This document shows, piece after piece, positions 52,082 through 63,951 of a DNA stretch of 64,000 nucleotides. Source of the stretch: Pseudomonas laurylsulfativorans (GTDB taxonomy: Bacteria > Pseudomonadota > Gammaproteobacteria > Pseudomonadales > Pseudomonadaceae); contig NZ_MUJK01000003.1 of assembly GCF_002906155.1 (NCBI RefSeq), positions 310,001 through 374,000 of the forward strand, written 5' to 3'. Each line of letters begins with the position of its first letter. The stretch's first letter is position 1. Below the pieces are notes generated by a model. That model ran no database searches and was not told the origin of the DNA. It saw nothing but the letters and a program-made list of their open reading frames with translations. The position numbers and the translations under genes were made by a program.

Positions 52082-52936
52082 ATGGAAATCGGTCTGCGCG
52101 AGTGGCTGATCGTCATCGGCATTATTGTCATTGCCGGTATTCTTTTTGATGGCTGGCGCCGGATGCGCGGCGGCAAGGGAAAACTGAAGTTCCGTCTTGA
52201 TCGAAATCTGTCCAACCTGCCGGACGAGGACAGCAGCGCCGAGCTGCTGGGCCCGCCGCGTGTGCTGGATACGCACAAAGAGCCGCAACTGGACGAGCAG
52301 GATCTGCCGTCGGTGAGCATGCCGGCCCGTGAGCCTCGCGAGTCGGGTTCCAAGCGCGGCAAGCGTGGCCATAGCGAGCCTTCCCAGGGCGACATGAACC
52401 TCAGCCTGGATCTGGACGGTGGCCCGAGCTTCAGCAGCCGCGACGACGACTTCCCGGATGACACCAAGTCCTCGCCATCGCTGGGCGACAAAGATCAGCC
52501 GCAAGCTGAAGAAGTGCTGGTGATCAGCGTGATCTGCCGCGACGCTGCCGGCTTCAAGGGCCCGGCGCTGTTGCAGAACATTCTCGAAAGCGGCCTGCGT
52601 TTCGGCGAGATGGATATTTTCCATCGTCACGAAAGCATGGCGGGCAACGGTGAAGTGCTGTTCTCCATGGCCAACGCCGTCAAGCCGGGCGTTTTCGACC
52701 TGGATGACATCGACCACTTCAGCACGCCGGCGGTGAGCTTCTTCTTGGGTCTGCCAGGCCCTCGCCATCCGAAGCAGGCCTTCGACGTGATGGTGGCCGC
52801 GGCGCGCAAGCTGTCGCAAGAGCTGAACGGCGAATTGAAAGACGATCAGCGCAGCGTACTGACCGCGCAAACGATTGAGCACTACCGTCAGCGCATCGTC
52901 GAATTCGAACGCCGCGCATTGACCCAGAAACGCTGA
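52082..52936 (+). CDS. zipA: ZipA, cell division protein
   Basis: A 284-residue inner-membrane protein with an N-terminal anchor helix (about residues 6-24, [17 protein letters not shown]), a charged and Pro/Asp-rich linker and the FtsZ-binding domain (about 140-278, starting [20 protein letters not shown]). It tethers FtsZ filaments to the membrane. TAGAGGCACG before the ATG holds the ribosome binding site. The 258 bases between smc and zipA hold no gene that I can see. Confidence 0.96.
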   Translation: MEIGLREWLIVIGIIVIAGILFDGWRRMRGGKGKLKFRLDRNLSNLPDEDSSAELLGPPRVLDTHKEPQLDEQDLPSVSMPAREPRESGSKRGKRGHSEPSQGDMNLSLDLDGGPSFSSRDDDFPDDTKSSPSLGDKDQPQAEEVLVISVICRDAAGFKGPALLQNILESGLRFGEMDIFHRHESMAGNGEVLFSMANAVKPGVFDLDDIDHFSTPAVSFFLGLPGPRHPKQAFDVMVAAARKLSQELNGELKDDQRSVLTAQTIEHYRQRIVEFERRALTQKR

Positions 52937-52956
52937 TCTAATGGCTGGGCAGGCTT

Positions 52957-53090
52957 CTGTGGCGAGGGGGCTTGCCCCCGCTGGGCGGCGAAGCCGCCCC
53001 AAAACCATTCCCCTCGTTGTGTCAGGTTCAGCACGGTTGCAGGATTTACGGCGGCTTCGCCACCGAGCGGGAGCAAGCTCCCTCGCCACA
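52957..53090. repeat. REPIN between zipA and ligA
   Basis: Arms TGTGGCGAGGGGGCTTGCCC and GGGAGCAAGCTCCCTCGCCA flank a core with GGGCGGCGAAGCCGCCC and its partial inverse. Same subclass as 30557. Confidence 0.82.
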
Positions 53091-53128
53091 ATGAACATAG
53101 CCTTGAGCTAATGTATTTAGAAAATTGA

Positions 53129-55525
<2,397 letters not shown>

Positions 55526-55539
55526 GCAGCAATTCAACC

Positions 55540-55623
55540 TGTAGGAGCGAGCCTGCTCGCGATGGTGGATCAGGCGCATTGATGTCGACTGACACTCCAT
55601 CGCGAGCAGGCTCGCTCCTACAG
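55540..55623. repeat. REPIN after ligA
   Basis: Arms CTGTAGGAGCGAGCCTGCTC and GCGAGCAGGCTCGCTCCTAC in inverted order with a short core. Confidence 0.85.
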
Positions 55624-55697
55624 GTGTTGCGTTCGACCTGGGAACGATCCTCCTTGGGAAATGATCTAGTCTTGGCAAGCCCCAGGGAGAGATCGCC

Positions 55698-56864
55698 ATG
55701 TACCGCTTCTTCGAACAGCTCAGCTCGCGCATCGCCGCACCCTTCATGGGTGAAAGTTCGCGCAACAGCAAGGTCTGGTCCTGTCGTTGCGGGCAGTCGC
55801 TGTTCTTTCGCAACAGTCAGTGCCTGGCCTGTTCGGCGGCACTGGGCTATCAGCCGGAGCAGAGCCGCTTGTCCTCGCTGCAGCCGGGTGTGCCAACGGG
55901 CACCTGGTTGCTTGATGTCGACCCCCAGGCTGGCCTGGTTCGGCGCTGCGCCAACCTCGATTCCCCTGCAGCCTGTAATTGGTTGCTGCCCGCCAATGAG
56001 CACGACGTGTTGTGCATCGCCTGCAGCCTCAATCGCACCATTCCTGATCTGTCGATAGCCGAAAACCACGAGCGCTGGCGCAAGGTGGAAACCGCCAAGC
56101 GGCGTCTGGTCGCGCAGCTGGTCAGCCTGGGGTTGCGGGTGATTCCCAAAGCAGTCGATGAAGAGACTGGCCTGGCCTTCGACTTCATCGGCGTCGACCT
56201 CGAAGGCAAGCCGCCCACCACCGGCCACGCCAATGGCCTGATCACCCTCGATATCAAGGAAGCCGACGACGCGCACCGCGAGCAGGTACGGGTGCAGATG
56301 CTCGAACCCTATCGCACGCTGCTCGGGCATTTTCGTCATGAGGTCGGGCACTACTATTGGGACCGGTTGATCGCCAATAGCCATTGGCTTGAACCCTTTC
56401 GCCTGTTATTCGGCGATGAGCGCGCCAGTTATGCCGAAGCCCTCGATCGGCATTATCAGCAGGGCGCACCGGCCAACTGGCAGCAGCACTACGTCAGCGC
56501 CTACGCGACCATGCACCCGTGGGAAGACTGGGCGGAAACCTGGGCGCATTACCTGCACATGATGGACGCCGTGGATACCGCGCTCGGCTTTGGCATGAGC
56601 GCCCGGGAAATGGACTTCGACTATCAGCCGTTTCCGATGGATACCCTCTACGATCCACAGCATCCCGGCGGCGCGGCATTTCTGTCGTTCGTCAATGCCT
56701 GGATCGAACTGGCCGGCATGCTCAATGAACTGTCGCGCAGCATGGGGCAACCGGATTTCTATCCGTTCGTCCTGCCGTCAGCCGTCATTGCCAAGCTGCA
56801 CTTTATTCATCTGGTGATTCAACAAGAGGGCGGCAGGGCGGACGAGGTGCTTGAGGCGCAATAG
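55698..56864 (+). CDS. Putative zinc-binding metallopeptidase
   Basis: A 388-residue protein with an N-terminal zinc ribbon (CRCGQ at about residue 34 and CLACS about 15 residues later) and a metallopeptidase motif HEVGHYYW near residue 215. The pattern matches a conserved but uncharacterised family of putative zinc peptidases common in Pseudomonas. No signal peptide, so it is probably cytoplasmic. Substrate unknown. Confidence 0.82.
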   Translation: MYRFFEQLSSRIAAPFMGESSRNSKVWSCRCGQSLFFRNSQCLACSAALGYQPEQSRLSSLQPGVPTGTWLLDVDPQAGLVRRCANLDSPAACNWLLPANEHDVLCIACSLNRTIPDLSIAENHERWRKVETAKRRLVAQLVSLGLRVIPKAVDEETGLAFDFIGVDLEGKPPTTGHANGLITLDIKEADDAHREQVRVQMLEPYRTLLGHFRHEVGHYYWDRLIANSHWLEPFRLLFGDERASYAEALDRHYQQGAPANWQQHYVSAYATMHPWEDWAETWAHYLHMMDAVDTALGFGMSAREMDFDYQPFPMDTLYDPQHPGGAAFLSFVNAWIELAGMLNELSRSMGQPDFYPFVLPSAVIAKLHFIHLVIQQEGGRADEVLEAQ

Positions 56865-56967
56865 CAAGTGCTTGAAGCCCCTCATGTTTTTATTCCGAAA
56901 CCAACGGTTGTAACTTCGCCTCAGATAGGTACAATGGCGCGGCTCGCCGACAGGTGAGCATCGTTAT

Positions 56968-57077
56968 GGTGACCCTATCGGTCCCCCCGCAACGATCAGC
57001 CGTGAACCCGGTCAGGCCTGGAAGGGAGCAGCCGCAGCGGTGACATTGTGTGCCGGGGTGTGGCTGGTAGGGTTACC
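56968..57077 (+). ncRNA. ffs: 4.5S RNA of the signal recognition particle
   Basis: The conserved core GGTCAGGCCTGGAAGGGAGC, then AGCCGCAGCGGTGAC and TGTGCCGGGGTGT, matches the SRP RNA domain IV hairpin. GGTGACCCTA at the 5' end pairs with TAGGGTTACC at the 3' end. The RNA binds Ffh for membrane protein targeting. The ends are set from the terminal pairing. Confidence 0.95.
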
Positions 57078-57088
57078 ACCTTAACGCC

Positions 57089-57114
57089 ACGCGAGTGTTC
57101 TCTCGCGTTATTTT
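57089..57114 (+). terminator. Terminator of ffs
   Basis: ACGCGAG (57089-57095) pairs with CTCGCGT (57102-57108), followed by TATTTTC. It also stands near the end of the converging gene at 57131. Confidence 0.75.
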
Positions 57115-57130
57115 CTGAAAAGACTTTTTG

Positions 57131-57925
57131 TTAGCTGCCAGGGTTTTGCCCAGGGCGGTTTTTTGTCGTTTCCGATTTGTCGGCAGCAGGCACGCCACCG
57201 ATGTACAGCCGAACGATCGCATCGATTTCCCCAGACATTTTCATCTGCGCCAGCGTGCGCAGAATGCGTTGCACCGGTACTTGCGGGTCATTGCGCACGT
57301 AGCAGCCGACATTCTGTTCCTGCAGCACCGCCACGCTGCGCAGCTGTTGCGCCGGCAGCAGGCGTTGATTGAACCAGTCCAGGCTCCATTGATTGCTGAC
57401 GGCATAGCGGTTGCGGCCGGCGAGGAGTTTTTCCAGCACCTGTTCCTGGTTGCGCGCGTCGTCGCGATGCAATTGATCGGTTTCGAACAGTGGTTGCAGG
57501 GTCGGGTAGCTATAGCCCAGCACGGTGCCGATGGACTGATGGGACAAATCCGCCGGATTGACGGCGGCGGGGCGCGCATGCCGGGTGATCAGCAGGTCGG
57601 GCTGGGTAAAGAGCGGGATGCTCCAGAGGTAGTCGCCGGTCTGGTGGGGCAGCCACGATTGCGCGGCATAACAGCGGACATCGACCTCGCCGTGGTCCAT
57701 GGCGTTTTGCACCCGTGCGCGGGGCAGCACATGGAACTCGGCCGGTACGCCGACCTGGGTCGCGAGGCTGAGCATCACATCAAACAGGATGCCCTGGGTC
57801 GGTTTGCCCCGTTCCAGTTGCACCATGGGCATGGTCCAGCTGTCGGTTATCGCGAAGCGCAACGGCGCATCAGCGGCTACGCCATCCAGGCTGATCAACA
57901 GCAATGCTCCCAAGGCCAGCCGCAT
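57131..57925 (-). CDS. Periplasmic substrate-binding protein, family 3
   Basis: A 264-residue protein with a signal peptide (about residues 1-18) and the amino-acid-type SBP_bac_3 fold: APLRFAITDSWTMPM, GILFDVMLSLATQVGVPAEF and GEVDVRCYAAQSWL. No permease or ATPase gene is adjacent, so it may be an orphan binding protein or a sensor-like protein. The ATG at 57925 gives the signal peptide; an upstream frame to 58450 runs into dnaX. Confidence 0.8.
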   Translation of the reverse strand: MRLALGALLLISLDGVAADAPLRFAITDSWTMPMVQLERGKPTQGILFDVMLSLATQVGVPAEFHVLPRARVQNAMDHGEVDVRCYAAQSWLPHQTGDYLWSIPLFTQPDLLITRHARPAAVNPADLSHQSIGTVLGYSYPTLQPLFETDQLHRDDARNQEQVLEKLLAGRNRYAVSNQWSLDWFNQRLLPAQQLRSVAVLQEQNVGCYVRNDPQVPVQRILRTLAQMKMSGEIDAIVRLYIGGVPAADKSETTKNRPGQNPGS

Positions 57926-58048
57926 AAACGCTCCGTTAAATGCCTTCGATGTGCAACTTGGCCAGAATACACGAGCGCACCGGATGCAATTTGTGCCTTG
58001 CTCCGCTAGCATTAGCCGCTTCTGCTTCCTTCGCTGCGACGGTTTTCG

Positions 58049-60124
58049 ATGAGTTATCAGGTTCTTGCACGTAAATGGCGTCCGCGCTCGTTCCGCGAAA
58101 TGGTCGGCCAGACCCATGTGCTCAAGGCTCTGATCAATGCCTTGGACAGCCAGCGGCTGCACCACGCGTACCTGTTTACCGGTACCCGCGGGGTCGGCAA
58201 GACCACCATCGCGCGGATCATTGCCAAATGCCTGAACTGTGAAACAGGTATCACTTCTTCGCCCTGTGGCGAGTGCTCGGTGTGCCGTGAAATCGACGAA
58301 GGCCGCTTTGTCGACCTGATCGAGATCGACGCCGCGAGCCGCACCAAGGTCGAAGACACTCGCGAGTTGCTCGACAACGTGCAGTACGCCCCGAGCCGCG
58401 GGCGCTTCAAGGTCTACCTGATCGACGAAGTGCACATGCTCTCCAGCCATTCCTTCAACGCGCTGCTCAAAACCCTCGAGGAGCCGCCACCCTACGTCAA
58501 GTTCATCCTGGCCACCACTGATCCGCAGAAACTTCCTGCAACGATCCTGTCACGGTGCCTGCAGTTCTCCCTGAAGAACATGACGCCGGAGCGCGTGGTC
58601 GAGCACTTGACCCATGTACTGGGTGTCGAGAACGTGCCGTTCGAGGACGACGCGCTGTGGTTGTTGGGGCGTGCCGCCGACGGGTCGATGCGTGATGCCA
58701 TGAGCCTGACTGACCAGGCAATTGCCTTCGGTGAAGGCAAGGTCATGGCCGCCGATGTGCGGGCAATGCTCGGGACCCTCGATCACGGCCAGGTCTACGA
58801 CGTCCTGCATGCGTTGATCGAAGGCGATGCCAAGGCGTTGCTCGAAGCCGTCCGCCACCTGGCCGAACAAGGCCCGGACTGGAACGGCGTGCTTTCGGAA
58901 ATTCTCAATGTGCTGCACCGCGTCGCCATCGCCCAGGCCTTGCCGGAAGGTGTCGATAACGGTCATGGCGACCGTGATCGCGTGCTGGCACTGGCCCAGG
59001 CCTTGCCGGCCGAAGACGTGCAGTTCTACTACCAGATGGGCCTGATCGGCCGCCGCGACCTGCCGCTGGCGCCGGATCCCCGGGGCGGATTTGAAATGGT
59101 GTTGCTGCGGATGCTGGCGTTCCGGCCCGCAGACACCGCGGACGCCCCAAGGCAACCGCTAAAGCCAGTGGGGATCAGCCAGGCCACAGTTGATTCCGCA
59201 AACTCAGTGGCTGCCGCGCCGGTTGTTGCGCCGGTAGTCGCCGCGGCTGTTGCACCGGTAGCGACTGCGCCAGTGCCTGCACCGGAACCGGTGGCGCCGG
59301 TCGTTGCGACTGTGCAAGAGCCTGTGCCTGCGCCTGTGGTTGAAGCGGTGGTGGTCGAAGAGGTTGTCGACCTGCCGTGGAATGATCCGGTCGAGCCAGC
59401 GCCCGTTCAGCAACCGGCGGTGGAGCCGGTGCTGGAAACCGCCAGCGAACAACCCGAATTACCGCCGATGCCGTTGCCGACGCCGGACAGCGTGGTGCCG
59501 GACGCCCCGGAGTGGGCCGCCACGCCGATCCCGGAACCTTCGGTGGCCGAGGTCGATACCGCGACGCCGGGCATGGACCTGGATGACGAGCCGCCGCTGG
59601 ACGAGGATTACATCGAGCCGGACATGGATTCGGCCTACAGTTACCTCGACGAACTGGCCAGCGAGCATGCCGCCGACCCGGCTCCCGAGCCCGAGCCGGA
59701 ACCCGCGGCAATGCCGGCCACCGGTCTGGCCCTGCAATGGCTGGAACTGTTCCCGAAATTGCCGATTTCCGGCATGACCGGCAGCATCGCCGCCAACTGC
59801 ACGCTGATCGCGGTGGATGGCGACAATTGGCTGATGCACCTGGACCCGGCCCACAGTGCCCTGTTCAACGCCACTCAGCAGCGTCGCCTCAACGATGCGC
59901 TGAACCAGTATCACCAGCGCACGCTGACCCTGAGCATCGAGCTGATCAAGCCCGAGCAGGAAACCCCGGCACAGGCCGCTTCACGCCGCCGCGCCAACCG
60001 TCAGCGCGAGGCGGAGGAATCGATCCACGGCGATCCGTTCATCCAGCAAATGATGCAACAGTTCGGTGCGGTGGTCCGTAACGATACTATTGAACCTGTC
60101 GACGTCCTGGTCACTCAGGGCTAA
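58049..60124 (+). CDS. dnaX: DNA polymerase III subunits gamma/tau
   Basis: A 691-residue clamp-loader subunit. The AAA+ domain includes Walker A (GTRGVGKTT) near residue 45, a zinc site (CLNCETGITSSPCGECSVC), Walker B with DEVHM and an SRC arginine finger. A long Pro/Val/Ala-rich linker (about 375-540) leads to the C-terminal tau domain. I saw no A-AAA-AAG slippery heptamer of the kind that makes gamma in E. coli. It is followed by ybaB as in most bacteria. Confidence 0.96.
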   Translation: MSYQVLARKWRPRSFREMVGQTHVLKALINALDSQRLHHAYLFTGTRGVGKTTIARIIAKCLNCETGITSSPCGECSVCREIDEGRFVDLIEIDAASRTKVEDTRELLDNVQYAPSRGRFKVYLIDEVHMLSSHSFNALLKTLEEPPPYVKFILATTDPQKLPATILSRCLQFSLKNMTPERVVEHLTHVLGVENVPFEDDALWLLGRAADGSMRDAMSLTDQAIAFGEGKVMAADVRAMLGTLDHGQVYDVLHALIEGDAKALLEAVRHLAEQGPDWNGVLSEILNVLHRVAIAQALPEGVDNGHGDRDRVLALAQALPAEDVQFYYQMGLIGRRDLPLAPDPRGGFEMVLLRMLAFRPADTADAPRQPLKPVGISQATVDSANSVAAAPVVAPVVAAAVAPVATAPVPAPEPVAPVVATVQEPVPAPVVEAVVVEEVVDLPWNDPVEPAPVQQPAVEPVLETASEQPELPPMPLPTPDSVVPDAPEWAATPIPEPSVAEVDTATPGMDLDDEPPLDEDYIEPDMDSAYSYLDELASEHAADPAPEPEPEPAAMPATGLALQWLELFPKLPISGMTGSIAANCTLIAVDGDNWLMHLDPAHSALFNATQQRRLNDALNQYHQRTLTLSIELIKPEQETPAQAASRRRANRQREAEESIHGDPFIQQMMQQFGAVVRNDTIEPVDVLVTQG

Positions 60125-60133
60125 TAACTGAAG

Positions 60134-60164
60134 GCGTCCGGCCGCATGGGCCGGGCGCTGTTTT
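60134..60164 (+). terminator. Terminator-like hairpin between dnaX and ybaB
   Basis: GCGTCCGGCC (60134-60143) pairs along 10 bases (one G-T) with GGCCGGGCGC (60149-60158), followed by TGTTTT. It probably reduces readthrough from dnaX into ybaB. Confidence 0.6.
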
Positions 60165-60191
60165 AATCCAAGTACTTTTGAGGTGATTACC

Positions 60192-60530
60192 ATGATGAAA
60201 GGTGGCATGGCCGGCCTGATGAAGCAGGCGCAGCAGATGCAGGAAAAAATGGCCAAGATGCAGGAAGAACTGGCCAACGCCGAAGTCACCGGTAAAGCCG
60301 GTGGCGATATGGTCACCGTGGTGATGACCGGTCGTCATGACGTCAAGAGCGTGACCATCGACCCAAGCCTGGTTGAAGGCATGAGCGAAGACGACAAAGA
60401 AATGCTCGAAGCGGTCATCGCCTCCGCGGTCAACGATGCCGTGCGCAAGATCGAAGCCAACAGCCAGGACAAGATGGGCAGCATGACCGCCGGCATGCAA
60501 CTGCCACCGGGCATGAAACTGCCATTCTGA
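60192..60530 (+). CDS. ybaB: YbaB/EbfC nucleoid-associated protein
   Basis: A 112-residue DNA-binding protein; the conserved helical start ([20 protein letters not shown]) and [20 protein letters not shown] identify the family. GAGG lies nine bases before the ATG at 60192. It sits between dnaX and recR as in many genomes, though here an oxidoreductase gene separates it from recR. Confidence 0.94.
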   Translation: MMKGGMAGLMKQAQQMQEKMAKMQEELANAEVTGKAGGDMVTVVMTGRHDVKSVTIDPSLVEGMSEDDKEMLEAVIASAVNDAVRKIEANSQDKMGSMTAGMQLPPGMKLPF

Positions 60531-60556
60531 TTCGCCTTCAGGCGGCAGATGAGCTA

Positions 60557-60590
60557 CAAAAAATGCCAGGCATCGCGCCTGGCATTTTTG
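60557..60590. terminator. Terminator after ybaB
   Basis: AAAAAATGCCAGG and CCTGGCATTTTT form a symmetrical stem with a CATCGCG loop and A/T tracts on both sides. Confidence 0.92.
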
Positions 60591-60627
60591 TTTCTGCTTT
60601 TAGGTCTATGTCGGCTGTGCCGGCGCC

Positions 60628-60692
60628 TTCGCGAGCAGGCTCGCTCCCACAGGGAGCGCATTCCAAGTATGGGAGCGAGCCTGCTCGCGAAG
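60628..60692. repeat. REPIN after ybaB
   Basis: Arms TCGCGAGCAGGCTCGCTCCC and GGGAGCGAGCCTGCTCGCGA in inverted order with a short core. Confidence 0.87.
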
Positions 60693-60791
60693 AATTCACC
60701 CCGGTCCAACTGAAAACACATCGAACGCCATACCGCCACAAAGGTCTGCTCCCTATATCACCGAACCCCATCGATCAAAGGAGACGCTGCC

Positions 60792-61826
60792 ATGTCCGAC
60801 CCCATGACCCTCAATCAACGCATTGTCCTGGCTTCTCGCCCGGTAGGCTCGCCAACGCCGGAAAACTTCCGCATGGAGCGGGTGGCGCTGCCGGATCTGG
60901 TCGACGGCCAGGTGCTGCTCAAGACCGTTTTCCTGTCGCTCGATCCCTACATGCGCGGGCGCATGAGTGATGCTCCGTCCTACGCCGCACCGGTGGAAAT
61001 CGGTGAAGTCATGACCGGGGGCGCGGTCAGCCGGGTCGAGCGTTCGCTCAATCCGAAGTTCCAGGCAGGTGATCTGGTGGTCGGTGCCACCGGTTGGCAA
61101 AGCCACAGCATCAATGACGGGCGCAGCATCATCCCGGTGCCGTCGGGATTGCCCAGTGCGTCGATGGCCCTCGGAGTCCTGGGGATGCCGGGCATGACCG
61201 CGTACATGGGCCTGATGGACATCGGCCAGCCCAAGGCCGGCGAAACCCTGGTGGTGGCGGCCGCGTCCGGCGCGGTGGGCTCGGTGGTTGGCCAGGTGGC
61301 GAAGATCAAGGGCCTGCGCGTGGTCGGCGTGGCCGGCGGCGCGGACAAGTGCCGTTATGTGGTCGACGAGTTGGGCTTCGACGCCTGTATCGACCACAAG
61401 AGCCCGGACTTTGCGGACGAGCTGGCGCAGGCCTGTCCCAAGGGTATCGACATTTATTATGAGAACGTCGGCGGCAAGGTGTTCGACACCGTGGTGCCGT
61501 TGCTCAATCCGAAGGCACGGATTCCACTCTGCGGCCTGATTGCCTCCTATAACGCCCATGAAGCGCCGAGTGGACCGGATCGCCTGCCACTGTTGCAGCG
61601 CACCCTGTTGACCAAGCGCGTGCGCATCCAAGGCTTCATCGTGTTCGATGACTATGGTGATCGCCAGCCGGAATTCCTCAGTGCCATGGCGCCCTGGGTG
61701 CGCGATGGCAAGGTGAAGTTTCGCGAAGATGTGGTCGATGGCCTGGAACAGGCGCCTGATGCGTTCATCGGCCTGCTGGAGGGGCGTAACTTCGGCAAGT
61801 TGGTGGTGCGGGTTTCCCGTGACTGA
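60792..61826 (+). CDS. NADP-dependent oxidoreductase, zinc-independent MDR family
   Basis: A 344-residue enzyme of the leukotriene B4 12-hydroxydehydrogenase/CurA type, which reduces alpha-beta unsaturated ketones or similar compounds with NADPH. It has the LDPYMRGRMSD motif near residue 55 and the Rossmann glycine motif AASGAVGSVVGQVA near 155. The zinc ligands of alcohol dehydrogenases are absent. AAAGGAG lies before the ATG. The physiological substrate is unknown. Confidence 0.9.
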   Translation: MSDPMTLNQRIVLASRPVGSPTPENFRMERVALPDLVDGQVLLKTVFLSLDPYMRGRMSDAPSYAAPVEIGEVMTGGAVSRVERSLNPKFQAGDLVVGATGWQSHSINDGRSIIPVPSGLPSASMALGVLGMPGMTAYMGLMDIGQPKAGETLVVAAASGAVGSVVGQVAKIKGLRVVGVAGGADKCRYVVDELGFDACIDHKSPDFADELAQACPKGIDIYYENVGGKVFDTVVPLLNPKARIPLCGLIASYNAHEAPSGPDRLPLLQRTLLTKRVRIQGFIVFDDYGDRQPEFLSAMAPWVRDGKVKFREDVVDGLEQAPDAFIGLLEGRNFGKLVVRVSRD

Positions 61827-61905
61827 GTAATTGACGCTGCAATTTGACGCTCAACCGAGGCGCGGGTATAAACCGCGTCTCGTTGTTTTGTCGGACTTTT
61901 CCACC

Positions 61906-62508
61906 ATGAGCTTCAGCCCTTTGATTCGCCAACTGATCGACGCCCTGCGAATTTTACCCGGCGTGGGTCAGAAAACCGCCCAGCGCATGGCGTTGCAGTT
62001 GCTCGAGCGTGACCGCAGCGGCGGCTCGCGACTGGCGCTGGCCCTGAGCCAGGCCATGGAAGGGGTCGGTCACTGCCGTTTGTGCCGTACGCTGACGGAA
62101 GATGATCTGTGCCCGCAATGCGCCGATACCCGTCGCGACGACACCTTGCTCTGCGTGGTGGAAGGCCCGATGGATGTCTATGCGGTGGAGCAGACCGGTT
62201 TCCGCGGACGCTATTTTGTGCTCAAGGGCCATCTGTCGCCGCTCGACGGTCTGGGTCCGGAGGCCATCGGCATCCCGCAATTGATGGCACGGATCGAAGA
62301 GGCCAGCACGTTCACCGAAGTCATCCTGGCCACCAACCCGACCGTGGAAGGTGAAGCCACCGCGCACTACATCGCCCAATTGCTCAGCAGCAAAGGCCTG
62401 ATCGCCTCGCGCATCGCCCACGGCGTGCCGCTGGGTGGTGAGCTGGAGATGGTGGATGGCGGGACGCTGGCGCATTCGTTTGCGGGGCGTAAGCCGATCA
62501 CTCTGTAA
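61906..62508 (+). CDS. recR: RecR recombination mediator
   Basis: A 200-residue protein that works with RecO (and RecF) to load RecA on gapped DNA. It has the N-terminal helix-hairpin-helix ([20 protein letters not shown]), the four-cysteine zinc finger ([16 protein letters not shown]) and a Toprim domain ([16 protein letters not shown]). The ATG at 61906 gives the normal N-terminus; an upstream in-frame start would add 25 residues. Confidence 0.96.
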   Translation: MSFSPLIRQLIDALRILPGVGQKTAQRMALQLLERDRSGGSRLALALSQAMEGVGHCRLCRTLTEDDLCPQCADTRRDDTLLCVVEGPMDVYAVEQTGFRGRYFVLKGHLSPLDGLGPEAIGIPQLMARIEEASTFTEVILATNPTVEGEATAHYIAQLLSSKGLIASRIAHGVPLGGELEMVDGGTLAHSFAGRKPITL

Positions 62509-62528
62509 TGGGGGTGTCTTGGCTGACG

Positions 62529-62589
62529 CTATCGCTGGCAAGCCAGCTCCTACAATTGATTTGTGTGCACCGCAGATTTCTGTAGGCGC
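62529..62589. repeat. Degenerate REPIN after recR
   Basis: The left arm TATCGCTGGCAAGCCAGCTC is complete. The right arm retains only TGTAGGCGCC, so it looks like a decayed copy. Confidence 0.6.
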
Positions 62590-62674
62590 CTCGGTCTATC
62601 TGACTCGCACAATCCTGTTGAAAACCAAGCAAGCGCTCGGTTAACTTCACTGACCCCTTCAGTGGAGCTCGCCG

Positions 62675-63823
62675 ATGTCTGCCTTTCAGGAATACTTCGA
62701 CCCCGACCACCAATTGGTCCGCGACAGCGTCAGACGTTTCGTCGAGCGCGAGATTCTTCCTGATATCGAGCAGTGGGAAGAAGCCGAAAGCTTTCCTCGC
62801 GAGCTCTACCTCAAGGCCGGCGCCGCGGGGATTCTCGGCATCGGTTATCCGCAAGCTTACGGAGGCAGCCACGAGGGTGATCTGTTCGCCAAGGTGGCCG
62901 CCAGTGAGGAGTTGATGCGCTGCGGTTCAGGCGGGCTGGTGGCCGGCCTGGGTTCACTGGATATCGGCTTGCCGCCCATTCTCAAGTGGGCCCGCCCCGA
63001 AGTGCGGGATCGCGTGCTGCCCCAGGTGCTGTCGGGAGAGAAGATCAGCGCCCTGGCCGTTACCGAGCCCGGTGGCGGCTCCGACGTCGCCAACCTGCAA
63101 ACCCGTGCCGTGCGCGACGGCGACTTTTACCGGGTCAGCGGCAGCAAGACCTTTATCACCAGCGGCGTGCGCGCGGACTTCTATACCGTCGCGGTGCGTA
63201 CTGGCGAGCCCGGATTCGCCGGCATCAGCCTGTTACTGATCGAGAAGGGCACGCCCGGTTTCACCGTAGGACGGCAACTGAAGAAAATGGGCTGGTGGGC
63301 GTCAGATACCGCTGAATTGTTCTTCGATGATTGTCGGGTGCCCGTAGAAAACCTCATCGGCGCCGAGAACATGGGCTTTGCCTGCATCATGGGTAATTTC
63401 CAGAGCGAGCGCCTGGCCCTGGCGCTGATGGCCAACATGACCGCACAACTGGCGCTGGAGGAGAGCCTGAAGTGGGCGCGCCAACGCGAAGCCTTCGGCA
63501 AACCGATCGGCAAGTTTCAGGTGATCAAGCATCGCCTCGCCGAGATGGCAACCGCGCTGGAAGTGTCCCGGGAGTTCACTTACCGCCAGGCCGCGAAAAT
63601 GGCGGCGGGAAAGAGTGTGATCAAGGAAATTTCCATGGCCAAGAATTTTGCGACGGATACGGCAGACCGGATCGTGACCGATGCGGTGCAGATACTCGGA
63701 GGTCTGGGGTACATGCGTGAAAGCCTGGTGGAGCGGCTGTATCGCGATAACCGGATTCTGTCGATTGGCGGCGGGACGCGGGAAGTGATGAACGAGATCA
63801 TCAGCAAGCAGATGGGGCTTTGA
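62675..63823 (+). CDS. Acyl-CoA dehydrogenase
   Basis: A 382-residue flavoenzyme of the acyl-CoA dehydrogenase family. It has ALAVTEPGGGSDVANL (FAD/substrate loop), QREAFGKPIGKFQVIKH, and the C-terminal DAVQILGGLGYMRE with GGGTREVMNEII. It introduces the alpha-beta double bond in an acyl-CoA; chain length or branched substrate cannot be told from the sequence. GGAG lies before the ATG at 62675. Confidence 0.93.
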   Translation: MSAFQEYFDPDHQLVRDSVRRFVEREILPDIEQWEEAESFPRELYLKAGAAGILGIGYPQAYGGSHEGDLFAKVAASEELMRCGSGGLVAGLGSLDIGLPPILKWARPEVRDRVLPQVLSGEKISALAVTEPGGGSDVANLQTRAVRDGDFYRVSGSKTFITSGVRADFYTVAVRTGEPGFAGISLLLIEKGTPGFTVGRQLKKMGWWASDTAELFFDDCRVPVENLIGAENMGFACIMGNFQSERLALALMANMTAQLALEESLKWARQREAFGKPIGKFQVIKHRLAEMATALEVSREFTYRQAAKMAAGKSVIKEISMAKNFATDTADRIVTDAVQILGGLGYMRESLVERLYRDNRILSIGGGTREVMNEIISKQMGL

Positions 63824-63848
63824 GTTTGGCGGTGTAGCGGCTGACGCT

Positions 63849-63932
63849 TTCGCGAGCAGGCTCGCTCCCACAGTGGATTGCATTCTTCCTGACAGATCGC
63901 GGTCGAATGTGGGAGCGAGCCTGCTCGCGAAT
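63849..63932. repeat. REPIN after the acyl-CoA dehydrogenase gene
   Basis: Arms TCGCGAGCAGGCTCGCTCCC and GGGAGCGAGCCTGCTCGCGA in inverted order, about 35 bases of core. Confidence 0.87.
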
Positions 63933-63951
63933 GACGCCGGCCAGGCGCTGC

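Noticed and set aside
58049..60124. Programmed frameshift in dnaX for a gamma subunit
   Set aside because: No A-AAA-AAG type slippery heptamer was seen in the relevant region.
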